Assembly (NCBI GenBank): GCA_947628265.1
Contig: CANQZF010000116.1
Coordinates: 1-5,958 of the forward strand
Direction of reading: 5' to 3'
Source: an uncultured Oscillospiraceae bacterium
GTDB taxonomy: Bacteria; Bacillota; Clostridia; Oscillospirales; Oscillospiraceae
Length of the DNA: 5,958 nucleotides
In this document: positions 1 through 5,065 of the stretch, piece by piece
Layout: each line of letters opens with the position of its first letter
How positions within the stretch are numbered: position 1 is the stretch's first letter
Notes under the pieces: generated by a model
What the model was told of the DNA's origin: nothing
Seen by the model: only the letters and a program-made list of their open reading frames with translations
The model's database searches: none
Program-made: the position numbers and the translations under genes

Positions 1-44
1 GTGGGGATTTACGGACCCACCCTGCCCATCGCTTCGCTCGGGCA

Positions 45-63
45 CCCCTCCCGGAGGGAGGGG
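45..63. repeat. short perfect hairpin, 8-bp stem
   Basis: CCCCTCCC (45-52) pairs perfectly with GGGAGGGG (56-63) across a GGA loop. It is the first strong palindrome of the cluster beyond the transporter gene. There is no U-tract on either side, so it is not called a terminator. A weaker 5-bp pair, GTGGG (1-5) with CCCAC (16-20), lies to its left. Confidence 0.6.
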
Positions 64-69
64 CAATTT

Positions 70-96
70 GGGCGGGTTTGGAACCCGCCCGTCCCC
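70..96 (-). repeat. hairpin repeat, dispersed copy of the 5561-5587 hairpin
   Basis: GGGCGGGTT (70-78) pairs perfectly with AACCCGCCC (82-90) over a TGG loop. Read on the minus strand, the flank plus arm from 96 to 82 is GGGGACGGGCGGGTT. The same 15 bases occur on the plus strand at 5561-5575, where they begin the same hairpin with loop TAG. This is therefore a dispersed copy, in inverted orientation, of the repeat family that fills the right end of the window. Its function is unknown. Confidence 0.75.
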
Positions 97-105
97 TAAT
101 TCAAT

Positions 106-136
106 ATTTTTTGCGGGGCTTTGCCTCGCAAAAAAT
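106..136. repeat. imperfect palindrome with T-rich 5' and A-rich 3' arms
   Basis: Positions 106-119 pair with 123-136 around a TTT loop, with a single G·T wobble (116 with 126). The arms run from an A and six T's into GCGGGGC, and back through GCCTCGC into six A's and a T. T's lead and A's trail on both strands, the opposite of an intrinsic terminator. Read on the minus strand, however, the T-run at 135-130 lies shortly after the 144-188 hairpin and could serve as that hairpin's U-tract. Confidence 0.6.
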
Positions 137-143
137 CCCTTTT

Positions 144-188
144 GTTTTGCGGAGTGTGCGGCCCGCAGGGCCGTGCGCGGAGCAAAAC
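144..188 (-). terminator. long imperfect hairpin, possible distal terminator of the CDF gene
   Basis: A 21-base arm (144-164) pairs with 168-188 around a GCA loop. The outer 7 bp (GTTTTGC with GCAAAAC) and inner 6 bp (CGGCCC with GGGCCG) are perfect, with a 3-base internal mismatch and three G·T wobbles between. On the minus strand the hairpin is followed by AAAAGGGA and then six T's (135-130). It could stop transcripts from the transporter gene, although the U-tract sits further away than usual. Confidence 0.35.
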
Positions 189-192
189 GGCA

Positions 193-236
193 GGAACCCC
201 GTCTTTGAATTCCGCAGAATTCAAAGACGGGGTTCC
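193..236. repeat. perfect 20-bp stem hairpin with CGCA loop
   Basis: Bases 193-212 are exactly complementary to 217-236 with only four loop bases (CGCA). The arm begins GGAACCCCG and ends GAATTC, so an EcoRI-type hexamer sits on each side of the loop. It is the longest perfect stem in the window. No U-tract follows on either strand, so a plain terminator role is not supported. It may be a mobile palindromic repeat or an mRNA 3' stabiliser for the transporter gene. Confidence 0.75.
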
Positions 237-250
237 GCACGCATCCCCTT

Positions 251-281
251 TTCGTGAAAAGGCCAACGGCCTTTTCACGAA
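251..281 (-). terminator. 14-bp hairpin just after the CDF stop codon
   Basis: TTCGTGAAAAGGCC (251-264) is exactly complementary to 268-281 with a 3-base loop. On the minus strand it starts 2 bases after the TAA of the transporter gene, the place expected for a transcript-ending or 3'-protecting structure. The downstream arm carries CCTTTTCACGAA with no clean U-run, so it is at best a non-canonical terminator. Confidence 0.4.
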
Positions 282-283
282 CT

Positions 284-1387
284 TTAGTCGCTTATATCGC
301 TGTCCAGCACCACGGCGAAGGCGTACTCCGGGTAGAGGCCGCTCATCTTCGTGACCAGCTCGTCGCGGATGCGCTCCTTGTGGTCGCAGTTGAAGTCGAT
401 GATGAGGTCGAAGGTGACAAGGCCCCGCTCCGTGTCCACGTAAAAGCCGTGCATCTGCAAGATCTCCGGGTATTGGACGATGAGGGTGCGCAGGGTCTCC
501 TTCATCTCGGAAAACACCCCCTCGGAGGTGTTGGAGGCGTAGATGCCCACCGTCAGGACGATGCCGAAGTCTGAAAAAACATCCTCGGAGATGTGCCGGG
601 TGAGGTTATGTATCTCCCGGGCGGTCATATCGTCCGGGAGCTCCACATGGACCGAGCCTATGAGCTTTTCCGGGCCGTAGCGGTGGAGCGTCAGGTCGTA
701 GGCCCCTAAAACCCCGGGATACCGGCAGATGAAGGCCTTCAGCTTCTGGGAGAGCTCGCTGTCCACCCGCGCCCCGATGATTTCGCCAAGGCTGGTCATC
801 AAAAGCTCCACGCCGGATTTGAGCATGATGAGGGCGATGACCGCGCCCAGCCACCCCTCCGGGTTTATGTGCCATATCATGGAGACGATGGCCGCCGCCA
901 GGGTGGAGAGGGACACCAGCGCGTCCATCATGGCGTCGGTGCCGGAGCCCACAAGGGCCTCGGAGTTGAGCTTCCGGCCCTCCCCCTTCACATACCGCCC
1001 CAAAAGGAGCTTCCCCACCACGGAGACGGCGATGATGGCGAGGGTGACGGCGTTATACGTGGCCGCCACGGGGTCCACGATTTTCTTGACCGACTCGATG
1101 AGGGCCATCACGCCGGCCACGAGAATGACCACCGCCACCGTGACGGACGTGACATACTCGATCTGCCCGTGGCCGTAGGGGTGCTTTTTGTCCGGGTCCT
1201 TCCCGGCAAGGCGCGTGCCCACGATGGTGATGACGGAGGAAAGGGCGTCGGTGGAGTTGTTCACCGCGTCCATAATGACCGCCACGGAGCCGGAGAGGAA
1301 GCCCACCAGTGCCTTGAAGGCCACAAGGACCAGGTTCACCACTATGCCGATAACGCTGACGCGCACGATTTTTTTGCCGCGATCCAT
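284..1387 (-). CDS. cation diffusion facilitator (CDF) family transporter, probable Mn2+ exporter type
   Basis: This is a 367-residue inner-membrane proton-coupled divalent metal exporter. Residues 1-205 form the CDF membrane domain, with hydrophobic segments near 9-30, 32-58, 81-101, 112-130, 145-172 and 178-200. TM2 carries D40-x-x-N43-x-x-x-D47 and TM5 carries D151-x-x-x-D155. The HPYGHGQIE signature lies at 69-77. The Asn-Asp/Asp-Asp quartet is the pattern described for manganese CDFs such as pneumococcal MntE, whereas zinc exporters have His-Asp/His-Asp. Two successive cytoplasmic C-terminal domains follow (about 208-284 and 290-364). Both contain a helix-YPxxL-strand pattern, suggesting duplication; most CDFs have one and are near 300 residues. 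The ATG at 1387 is chosen because AGGAGG lies 7 bases upstream and the promoter at 1432-1460 would lie inside the longer frame that opens at 1492. It is monocistronic and divergent from the lipid operon. CDF identity is sure; manganese specificity is inference. Confidence 0.93.
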   Translation of the reverse strand: MDRGKKIVRVSVIGIVVNLVLVAFKALVGFLSGSVAVIMDAVNNSTDALSSVITIVGTRLAGKDPDKKHPYGHGQIEYVTSVTVAVVILVAGVMALIESVKKIVDPVAATYNAVTLAIIAVSVVGKLLLGRYVKGEGRKLNSEALVGSGTDAMMDALVSLSTLAAAIVSMIWHINPEGWLGAVIALIMLKSGVELLMTSLGEIIGARVDSELSQKLKAFICRYPGVLGAYDLTLHRYGPEKLIGSVHVELPDDMTAREIHNLTRHISEDVFSDFGIVLTVGIYASNTSEGVFSEMKETLRTLIVQYPEILQMHGFYVDTERGLVTFDLIIDFNCDHKERIRDELVTKMSGLYPEYAFAVVLDSDISD

Positions 1388-1431
1388 GACCGTTCCTCCT
1401 CTCCCCGGCGTTTTTCGGGTATTAAATAAGT

Positions 1432-1460
1432 ATTTTACACCATTTATTCGGTTTTGTAAA
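1432..1460 (-). promoter_or_regulatory. sigma-A-type promoter of the CDF transporter gene
   Basis: On the minus strand, TTTACA (1460-1455) and TAAAAT (1437-1432) are separated by exactly 17 bases, with a TG one base before the -10. Transcription would start near 1425, leaving a leader of about 38 bases. That is too short for a yybP-ykoY manganese riboswitch, so any metal control would need a protein operator. The RBS AGGAGG is at 1395-1400. Confidence 0.7.
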
Positions 1461-1539
1461 TCCCAAAGCGCCAAAAAACCATTTCCATCCATTCTATGCC
1501 CCCGCCCCGCCCGTTGCCACTCCGCCTATGGCATAATCT

Positions 1540-1565
1540 TAGGGAAATATTAAGAAAATTCCCTA
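1540..1565. promoter_or_regulatory. 7-bp inverted repeat abutting the operon -35 box
   Basis: TAGGGAA (1540-1546) and TTCCCTA (1559-1565) are perfect inverted arms separated by 12 AT-rich bases. The right arm ends one base before the putative -35 at 1566. This spacing suits an operator bound by a dimeric regulator on one side of the lipid operon promoter. No U-tract follows, so it is not a terminator. The regulator is unknown. Confidence 0.4.
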
Positions 1566-1594
1566 TTTACCAAATCGTGGTTTTGTGGTATACT
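1566..1594 (+). promoter_or_regulatory. extended -10 promoter of the phospholipid operon
   Basis: TTTACC (1566-1571) is followed after 17 bases by TATACT (1589-1594). A TG at 1586-1587, one base before the -10, makes an extended -10 element. The expected transcript start is near 1601, about 30 bases before the first gene. This is the only convincing promoter upstream of the four overlapping genes. Confidence 0.7.
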
Positions 1595-1631
1595 TACGCT
1601 TTAGAGTTGAACTATTCAGGAGTGCATAGGT

Positions 1632-2297
1632 TTGAAGCTGTCCCGGCCCCTTATCCCGAAATACGCCCGTCTCCCCCTGCTGGCGGCGCTCATCATAAAC
1701 TGCCTGACCTATTGGGCGACCAGGCTTTTGACCCGGGGGGCGGTCCACTACGATCTGACCTTGGCGCTGGACGATTGCATCCCCTTTGTCCCCGCCTTTA
1801 TCGTCATTTACATTCTGGCGTACGTCCAGTGGGTAGTGGGGTACATCGTCATAAGCCGGGAAAGCCCCGAGCGGTGCTATCGGGTGATGTCCGGGGAGAT
1901 CTTGTCTAAACTTGTGTGCTTCGTCTTTTTCCTGGCCCTCCCCACGGTGATGGTAAGGCCGGAGGTGACGGGGCGGGACCTCTTTTCCCGGCTCACGGCG
2001 CTCATCTACGCCCTGGACGCGCCGGACAACCTCTTCCCCTCCATCCACTGCGCGGAGTCCTGGATCTGCTTTCGGGGGACCCTGGGCAGCAAGTCCATCC
2101 CCCGGTGGTACAAGGTCTCCATGCTCCTTTTGACGCTCCTTGTCTTCGCCTCCGTAGTGCTGGTGAAGCAGCACGTGGCGGCGGATATTCTGGGCGGCCT
2201 TATGGTGGCGGAGCTGGGGCAGCTCCTGGCCGCCCGCCTGGGTCTCGGCCGGATCTTTCAAAAGCTCAACGCCCGACGTTTGGGAGACACCTTATGA
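1632..2297 (+). CDS. PAP2-fold membrane lipid phosphatase or headgroup transferase
   Basis: This is a 221-residue integral membrane protein of the PAP2 (lipid phosphatase / phosphotransferase) superfamily. Hydrophobic segments lie near 15-33, 50-74, 93-108, 162-180 and 186-203. PAP2 motif II appears as FPSIHC at 135-140 (H139), and motif III ends KQHVAAD at 179-185 (H181 nucleophile, D185). Motif I is reduced to R109-P110 without its usual lysine. PSxHC with HxxxD resembles the Aur1/inositol-phosphorylceramide and sphingomyelin synthase branch more than classic PgpB enzymes, so it may transfer or remove a phospho-headgroup rather than only dephosphorylate. The start is a TTG, 9 bases after AGGAG (1618-1622); no ATG in this frame is near. 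It is first in the operon and its TGA overlaps the next ATG. The fold is secure; the substrate is unknown. Confidence 0.85.
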   Translation: MKLSRPLIPKYARLPLLAALIINCLTYWATRLLTRGAVHYDLTLALDDCIPFVPAFIVIYILAYVQWVVGYIVISRESPERCYRVMSGEILSKLVCFVFFLALPTVMVRPEVTGRDLFSRLTALIYALDAPDNLFPSIHCAESWICFRGTLGSKSIPRWYKVSMLLLTLLVFASVVLVKQHVAADILGGLMVAELGQLLAARLGLGRIFQKLNARRLGDTL

Positions 2298-3337
2298 AAA
2301 AAGATTCCTCCTCCCGCTCCAAGCTCCTGTGGTCCCTGGTCTTTGTGGCCGTCGCGGCCTTCAGCGTCTACGCCATCGTCTCCCAGAGCCGCTCCTTTAC
2401 CCTGGAGTCCTTCGGGGCGTATATCGCCGGGGCGTCGCTCCCCTGGGTCCTCTGCGCGGTCTTGTGTATGCTGGGCTTCATCCTTTTTGAGGGCGAGGCG
2501 GTGATCGCCATCTGTCGGGCCTTCGGGCATGAGGCCGGACACCTCCGGGGGTTTGGGTACTCTGCGGCGGACCTCTACTTCTCCGCCATCACCCCCTCGG
2601 CCACCGGCGGACAGCCGGCCTGCGCCTACTTCATGATCCGGGACGGCATCCCGCCGCTGGTCACCACTGTGGCGCTCATCGCCAATCTCACCATGTACAC
2701 CGCCTCCATTCTGGCGCTGGGGCTTCTGACCCTCGTCACCCAGCCGGGGATCTTCCTGGCCTTCGGCACGGTCTCCCGGGTGCTCATCGTGGCGGGGTTC
2801 CTTATCCAGGCGCTTTTGGGCCTCTTTTTCCTGATGCTCCTCATAAATCCTGGGCTCCTGCGGCGTATCGCCAACGGCGGTCTCCACGTTCTCTGCAAGC
2901 TCCGCATCCTCCGACACGAGGAGAAAAAGCGGGAAAAGCTGGCCGCGCACATGGCCGATTACGAGATGTACGCCGGGATGATCATGTCCCACCGGCGGGC
3001 CCTGACCCAGGCGTTCCTCCTCAATCTCCTCCAGCGGATCTCGGTGATCAGCGTGCCCTTTTTCCTGTGTCTGGCCTCCGGGGGCGGCTTTCTCCGGGCC
3101 GCCAGGGTCTGGGCGGTGCAGTGCTGTACGGTGCTGGGCTCCAACATCATCCCCATCCCCGGCGCCATGGGCGTCTCCGACTACATGATGCTGGACGGTT
3201 TCGCCGACCTCATCCCCCTCAAGGACCTGGTGGATTTTGAGCTCTTCTCCCGGGCGATCTCCTTTTACATTCTGGTGCTCTTTTGCGGATGCGTAACGCT
3301 TGTCAACTACCTTTTGCATAGAAAGAGAGGGCGATGA
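2294..3337 (+). CDS. LPG-synthase-TM / UPF0104 family flippase-like membrane protein
   Basis: This is a 347-residue polytopic membrane protein of the family that forms the membrane domain of MprF (lysylphosphatidylglycerol synthase TM). Family signatures are ITPSATGGQPACAYFM at 99-114 and IPIPGAMGVSDYMML at 286-300. About eight hydrophobic segments are visible (near 11-30, 45-66, 88-105, 121-148, 157-185, 238-262, 270-288, 320-341), with a charged cytoplasmic-looking stretch at 200-235. There is no aminoacyl-transferase domain, so it is not itself an LPG synthase. Stand-alone members are thought to move lipids or lipid-linked molecules between leaflets. The ATG overlaps the upstream stop (ATGA at 2294-2297), with GGGAGA 6 bases upstream. 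Next to pssA and psd it may flip or distribute phosphatidylethanolamine or its precursor; this is inference from context. Confidence 0.85.
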   Translation: MKKDSSSRSKLLWSLVFVAVAAFSVYAIVSQSRSFTLESFGAYIAGASLPWVLCAVLCMLGFILFEGEAVIAICRAFGHEAGHLRGFGYSAADLYFSAITPSATGGQPACAYFMIRDGIPPLVTTVALIANLTMYTASILALGLLTLVTQPGIFLAFGTVSRVLIVAGFLIQALLGLFFLMLLINPGLLRRIANGGLHVLCKLRILRHEEKKREKLAAHMADYEMYAGMIMSHRRALTQAFLLNLLQRISVISVPFFLCLASGGGFLRAARVWAVQCCTVLGSNIIPIPGAMGVSDYMMLDGFADLIPLKDLVDFELFSRAISFYILVLFCGCVTLVNYLLHRKRGR

Positions 3338-4029
3338 CCTTGATCGGTTTTTATGACTACACGGTTATTCTCACGTATCTGAGCCTCCTGTCGGCCTCCA
3401 CGGGCATCATCGTCTCCCTGGCGGGGCCGGGACACCCGTATATCGGTACCTTCTTTCTCCTTTTCTGCGGACTGTGCGACGCCTTTGACGGCAAGGTGGC
3501 CCGCCGGAAGAAGGACCGCTCGGACGCCGAGTGCGCCTTCGGCATCCAGATAGACTCCCTCTCGGACCTTGTGGCCTTCGGGGTCCTGCCCGTGGCCATT
3601 GGCGTGGCCATGCTGCGCTGGTCCCCGGCCATGTACTGGGTGGGCGCCAACTGCCCCCGCGCGGTGTTCCTTGCCCTTGACGCCGCCCTTGTGGCCATCC
3701 TCATCCTCTACTCCCTGGCGGCCCTCATCCGGCTTGCCTACTTCAACGTCACCGAGGAGGAGCGGCAAAAGACCGAGACCGGAGCCAGGAAATACTACCT
3801 GGGGATGCCCGTCACCACCGTCTCCCTCATCTTCCCCTTCATCCAGCTTCTCCAGTACATAATCCCCTCCGACGTGACCTTCGTCTATTTCGGCACGGCG
3901 ATTTTATGCGGCGTCGCCTTTTTGCTGCCCATCCAGATCAAAAAGCCCGGTTTAAAGGGGATCCTTCTGATGGTGGCCATCGGCGCGGTGGAGTTCGCGC
4001 TGATGCTTGTGGGGAAGCTTTTAAAATGA
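3334..4029 (+). CDS. pssA: phosphatidylserine synthase (CDP-diacylglycerol–serine O-phosphatidyltransferase)
   Basis: This membrane enzyme joins CDP-diacylglycerol and L-serine to give phosphatidylserine and CMP. The 231 residues carry the CDP-alcohol phosphatidyltransferase signature: D49-x-x-D52-G53-x-x-A56-R57, then G70-x-x-x-D74-x-x-x-D78, whose aspartates bind the metal ions. The gap between A-R and G is 12 residues (KKDRSDAECA region) where about 8 is usual. Further hydrophobic segments lie near 12-30, 36-48, 79-94, 112-135, 160-178, 184-200 and 207-227. The YLGMPV motif at 155-160 matches the conserved G-hP of bacterial PssA. The length fits the small Gram-positive type. Its ATG overlaps the previous stop (3334-3337), with AGAGAGG just upstream, and its own stop overlaps psd. 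Serine rather than another alcohol is inferred mainly from the adjoining psd. Confidence 0.93.
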   Translation: MTLIGFYDYTVILTYLSLLSASTGIIVSLAGPGHPYIGTFFLLFCGLCDAFDGKVARRKKDRSDAECAFGIQIDSLSDLVAFGVLPVAIGVAMLRWSPAMYWVGANCPRAVFLALDAALVAILILYSLAALIRLAYFNVTEEERQKTETGARKYYLGMPVTTVSLIFPFIQLLQYIIPSDVTFVYFGTAILCGVAFLLPIQIKKPGLKGILLMVAIGAVEFALMLVGKLLK

Positions 4030-4847
4030 CGGGGCTTGAATTTCTCTATAAAACAGCGCCGGGGCGGGTGATGCTGAAAGCTCTCACACGTCCCGGCCTT
4101 TCGCGCCTTGTGGGAAAATTTCTGGATACCCGGTCCTCCAAGTGCCTCATCGGGCCCTTCGTCCGGGGGAACCGTATCGATTTGACGGAGTATGAGTCCG
4201 ACAATTTCCGCTCCTTCAACGACTGCTTCTGCCGGAAAATAAAGCCGGGTCTGCGGAGCGTGGACATGGACAAAACGGCCCTCATCGCCCCCTGCGACGG
4301 GCTTTTGTCCGTCTACGAGCTTCAAAAGGGCACGATTTTGCCGGTGAAACAGTCGGCCTACACCCTCTCCTCCCTCTTATCTTCCGACCCCATCTGCCGG
4401 GAGCTGGAGGGCGGCACCGCCCTCGTCTTCCGGCTGTGCGTGGACAACTACCACCGCTACGGCTACGTGGACTCCGGCGTCAAGGGGGAGAACATCCACC
4501 TCCCCGGCGTCCTCCACACCGTCCGCCCCATCGCTCTGGAAAACGTCCCGGTTTTCACCCAAAACGCCCGGGAATACACGGTTATTGACTCAGAATGTTT
4601 CGGAAAGCTGGTGCAGATGGAGGTAGGCGCCATGCTGGTGGGGAAGATTCATAACCTCCACGGCCCCGGAAAATGCGCACGGGGTGAGGAAAAGGGGTAT
4701 TTCCTCTACGGGGGAAGCACCGTCATCGTCCTCCTGGGCAAGGACCGGGCGAAGATAGACGACGTTTACCTTGAGAATACCCGCAGGGGGATAGAGACCC
4801 CGGTAAAGTATGGGCAGAGGATAGGGGTAAAGCAGATGTCCGCCTGA
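4026..4847 (+). CDS. psd: phosphatidylserine decarboxylase proenzyme
   Basis: This 273-residue pyruvoyl enzyme decarboxylates phosphatidylserine to phosphatidylethanolamine. Self-cleavage at G230-S231 in the GGST motif (229-232) would give a beta chain of about 230 residues and a 43-residue alpha chain whose Ser231 becomes the pyruvoyl group. D140 and H143 in VDNYHRYGYVDSG (139-151) match the conserved Asp/His of the D-H-S self-processing triad. LPGVLHTVRPIA (159-170) and VGAMLVGKI (200-208) are also family motifs, and APCDG at 88-92 is the usual APxDG element. The length is typical for the short Gram-positive form. The ATG at 4026 is preferred over the in-frame upstream opening at 3906: it forms an ATGA overlap with pssA, GGGGAAG lies 8 bases upstream, and the extra 40 residues are unrelated to Psd. 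It is the last gene of the operon. Confidence 0.95.
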   Translation: MTGLEFLYKTAPGRVMLKALTRPGLSRLVGKFLDTRSSKCLIGPFVRGNRIDLTEYESDNFRSFNDCFCRKIKPGLRSVDMDKTALIAPCDGLLSVYELQKGTILPVKQSAYTLSSLLSSDPICRELEGGTALVFRLCVDNYHRYGYVDSGVKGENIHLPGVLHTVRPIALENVPVFTQNAREYTVIDSECFGKLVQMEVGAMLVGKIHNLHGPGKCARGEEKGYFLYGGSTVIVLLGKDRAKIDDVYLENTRRGIETPVKYGQRIGVKQMSA

Positions 4848-4883
4848 AAGGCGGAGGGGAGCAAATTTACTTCCCTTTCTTCT
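4839..4883 (+). terminator. weak terminator-like structures at the end of psd
   Basis: TCCGCC (4839-4844) pairs with GGCGGA (4850-4855), so the stop codon lies in the loop. Immediately after, GGGGAG (4856-4861) can pair with CTTCCC (4870-4875, one G·T), followed by the pyrimidine-rich TTTCTTCT (4876-4883). The U-tract is interrupted, so termination here may be only partial. The clearer hairpin with T-run at 5015-5037 may be the back-up. Confidence 0.35.
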
Positions 4884-4969
4884 GTCCCGCCCTTCCCGCC
4901 GTAGGGGCCGCCTCTCTTGGCGGCCCGGGCAGGTGGGAGGACACGGTATCAAAACAATGCGTCACGCTC

Positions 4970-5005
4970 AAAAAACGGTATTCGCTGCACAAGTGTGCGG
5001 CGAAT
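4970..5005 (-). terminator. intrinsic terminator candidate, minus strand
   Basis: ATTCGC (4980-4985) pairs with GCGAAT (5000-5005) and GCAC (4987-4990) with GTGC (4995-4998). A T·G wobble lies between the blocks and the loop is AAGT. On the minus strand the hairpin is followed by ACCG-type bases and then six T's (4975-4970). It would stop transcription coming from beyond the right edge toward psd. Confidence 0.5.
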
Positions 5006-5014
5006 GATTTTATA

Positions 5015-5039
5015 TGCGGCGTAGCCGCAAACCTTTTTA
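5015..5039 (+). terminator. intrinsic terminator candidate, plus strand
   Basis: TGCGGC (5015-5020) pairs with GCCGCA (5024-5029) over GTA. Four bases later come TTTTTATT (5033-5040). It lies about 170 bases after psd and, with the opposite hairpin at 4970-5005, would form a two-way transcription barrier. Confidence 0.45.
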
Positions 5040-5065
5040 TTGGGACGGGTGCGGAAATCGGGGGA

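Noticed and set aside
106..136. Intrinsic terminator at the AT-flanked palindrome
   Set aside because: T's precede and A's follow the stem on both strands, so neither transcript would have a U-tract after its own hairpin.
1388..1431. Manganese riboswitch (yybP-ykoY) before the CDF gene
   Set aside because: The predicted leader is only about 38 bases, with no room for that fold and none of its conserved loops visible.
1388..1492. N-terminal extension of the CDF transporter to the ATG at 1492
   Set aside because: The extra 35 residues cover a strong promoter (1432-1460) and show no conservation with CDF proteins. The ATG at 1387 has AGGAGG at proper distance.
1916..2293. Upstream extension of the flippase-like gene
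   Set aside because: It is out of frame within the PAP2 gene and gives Gly/Arg/Pro-rich low-complexity sequence. The true start is the ATG at 2294, with a ribosome site and family-like N-terminus.
2258..3319. Long minus-strand frame of 353 codons opposite the flippase-like gene
   Set aside because: It is an antisense shadow of a GC-rich coding frame. Its product is extremely rich in Gly, Asp, Glu and His with no domain, and the plus strand encodes a recognisable membrane protein.
3906..4025. Upstream in-frame start for psd inside pssA
   Set aside because: The added 40 residues are the shadow of pssA and unlike Psd N-termini. The ATGA overlap start at 4026 matches the other operon junctions.
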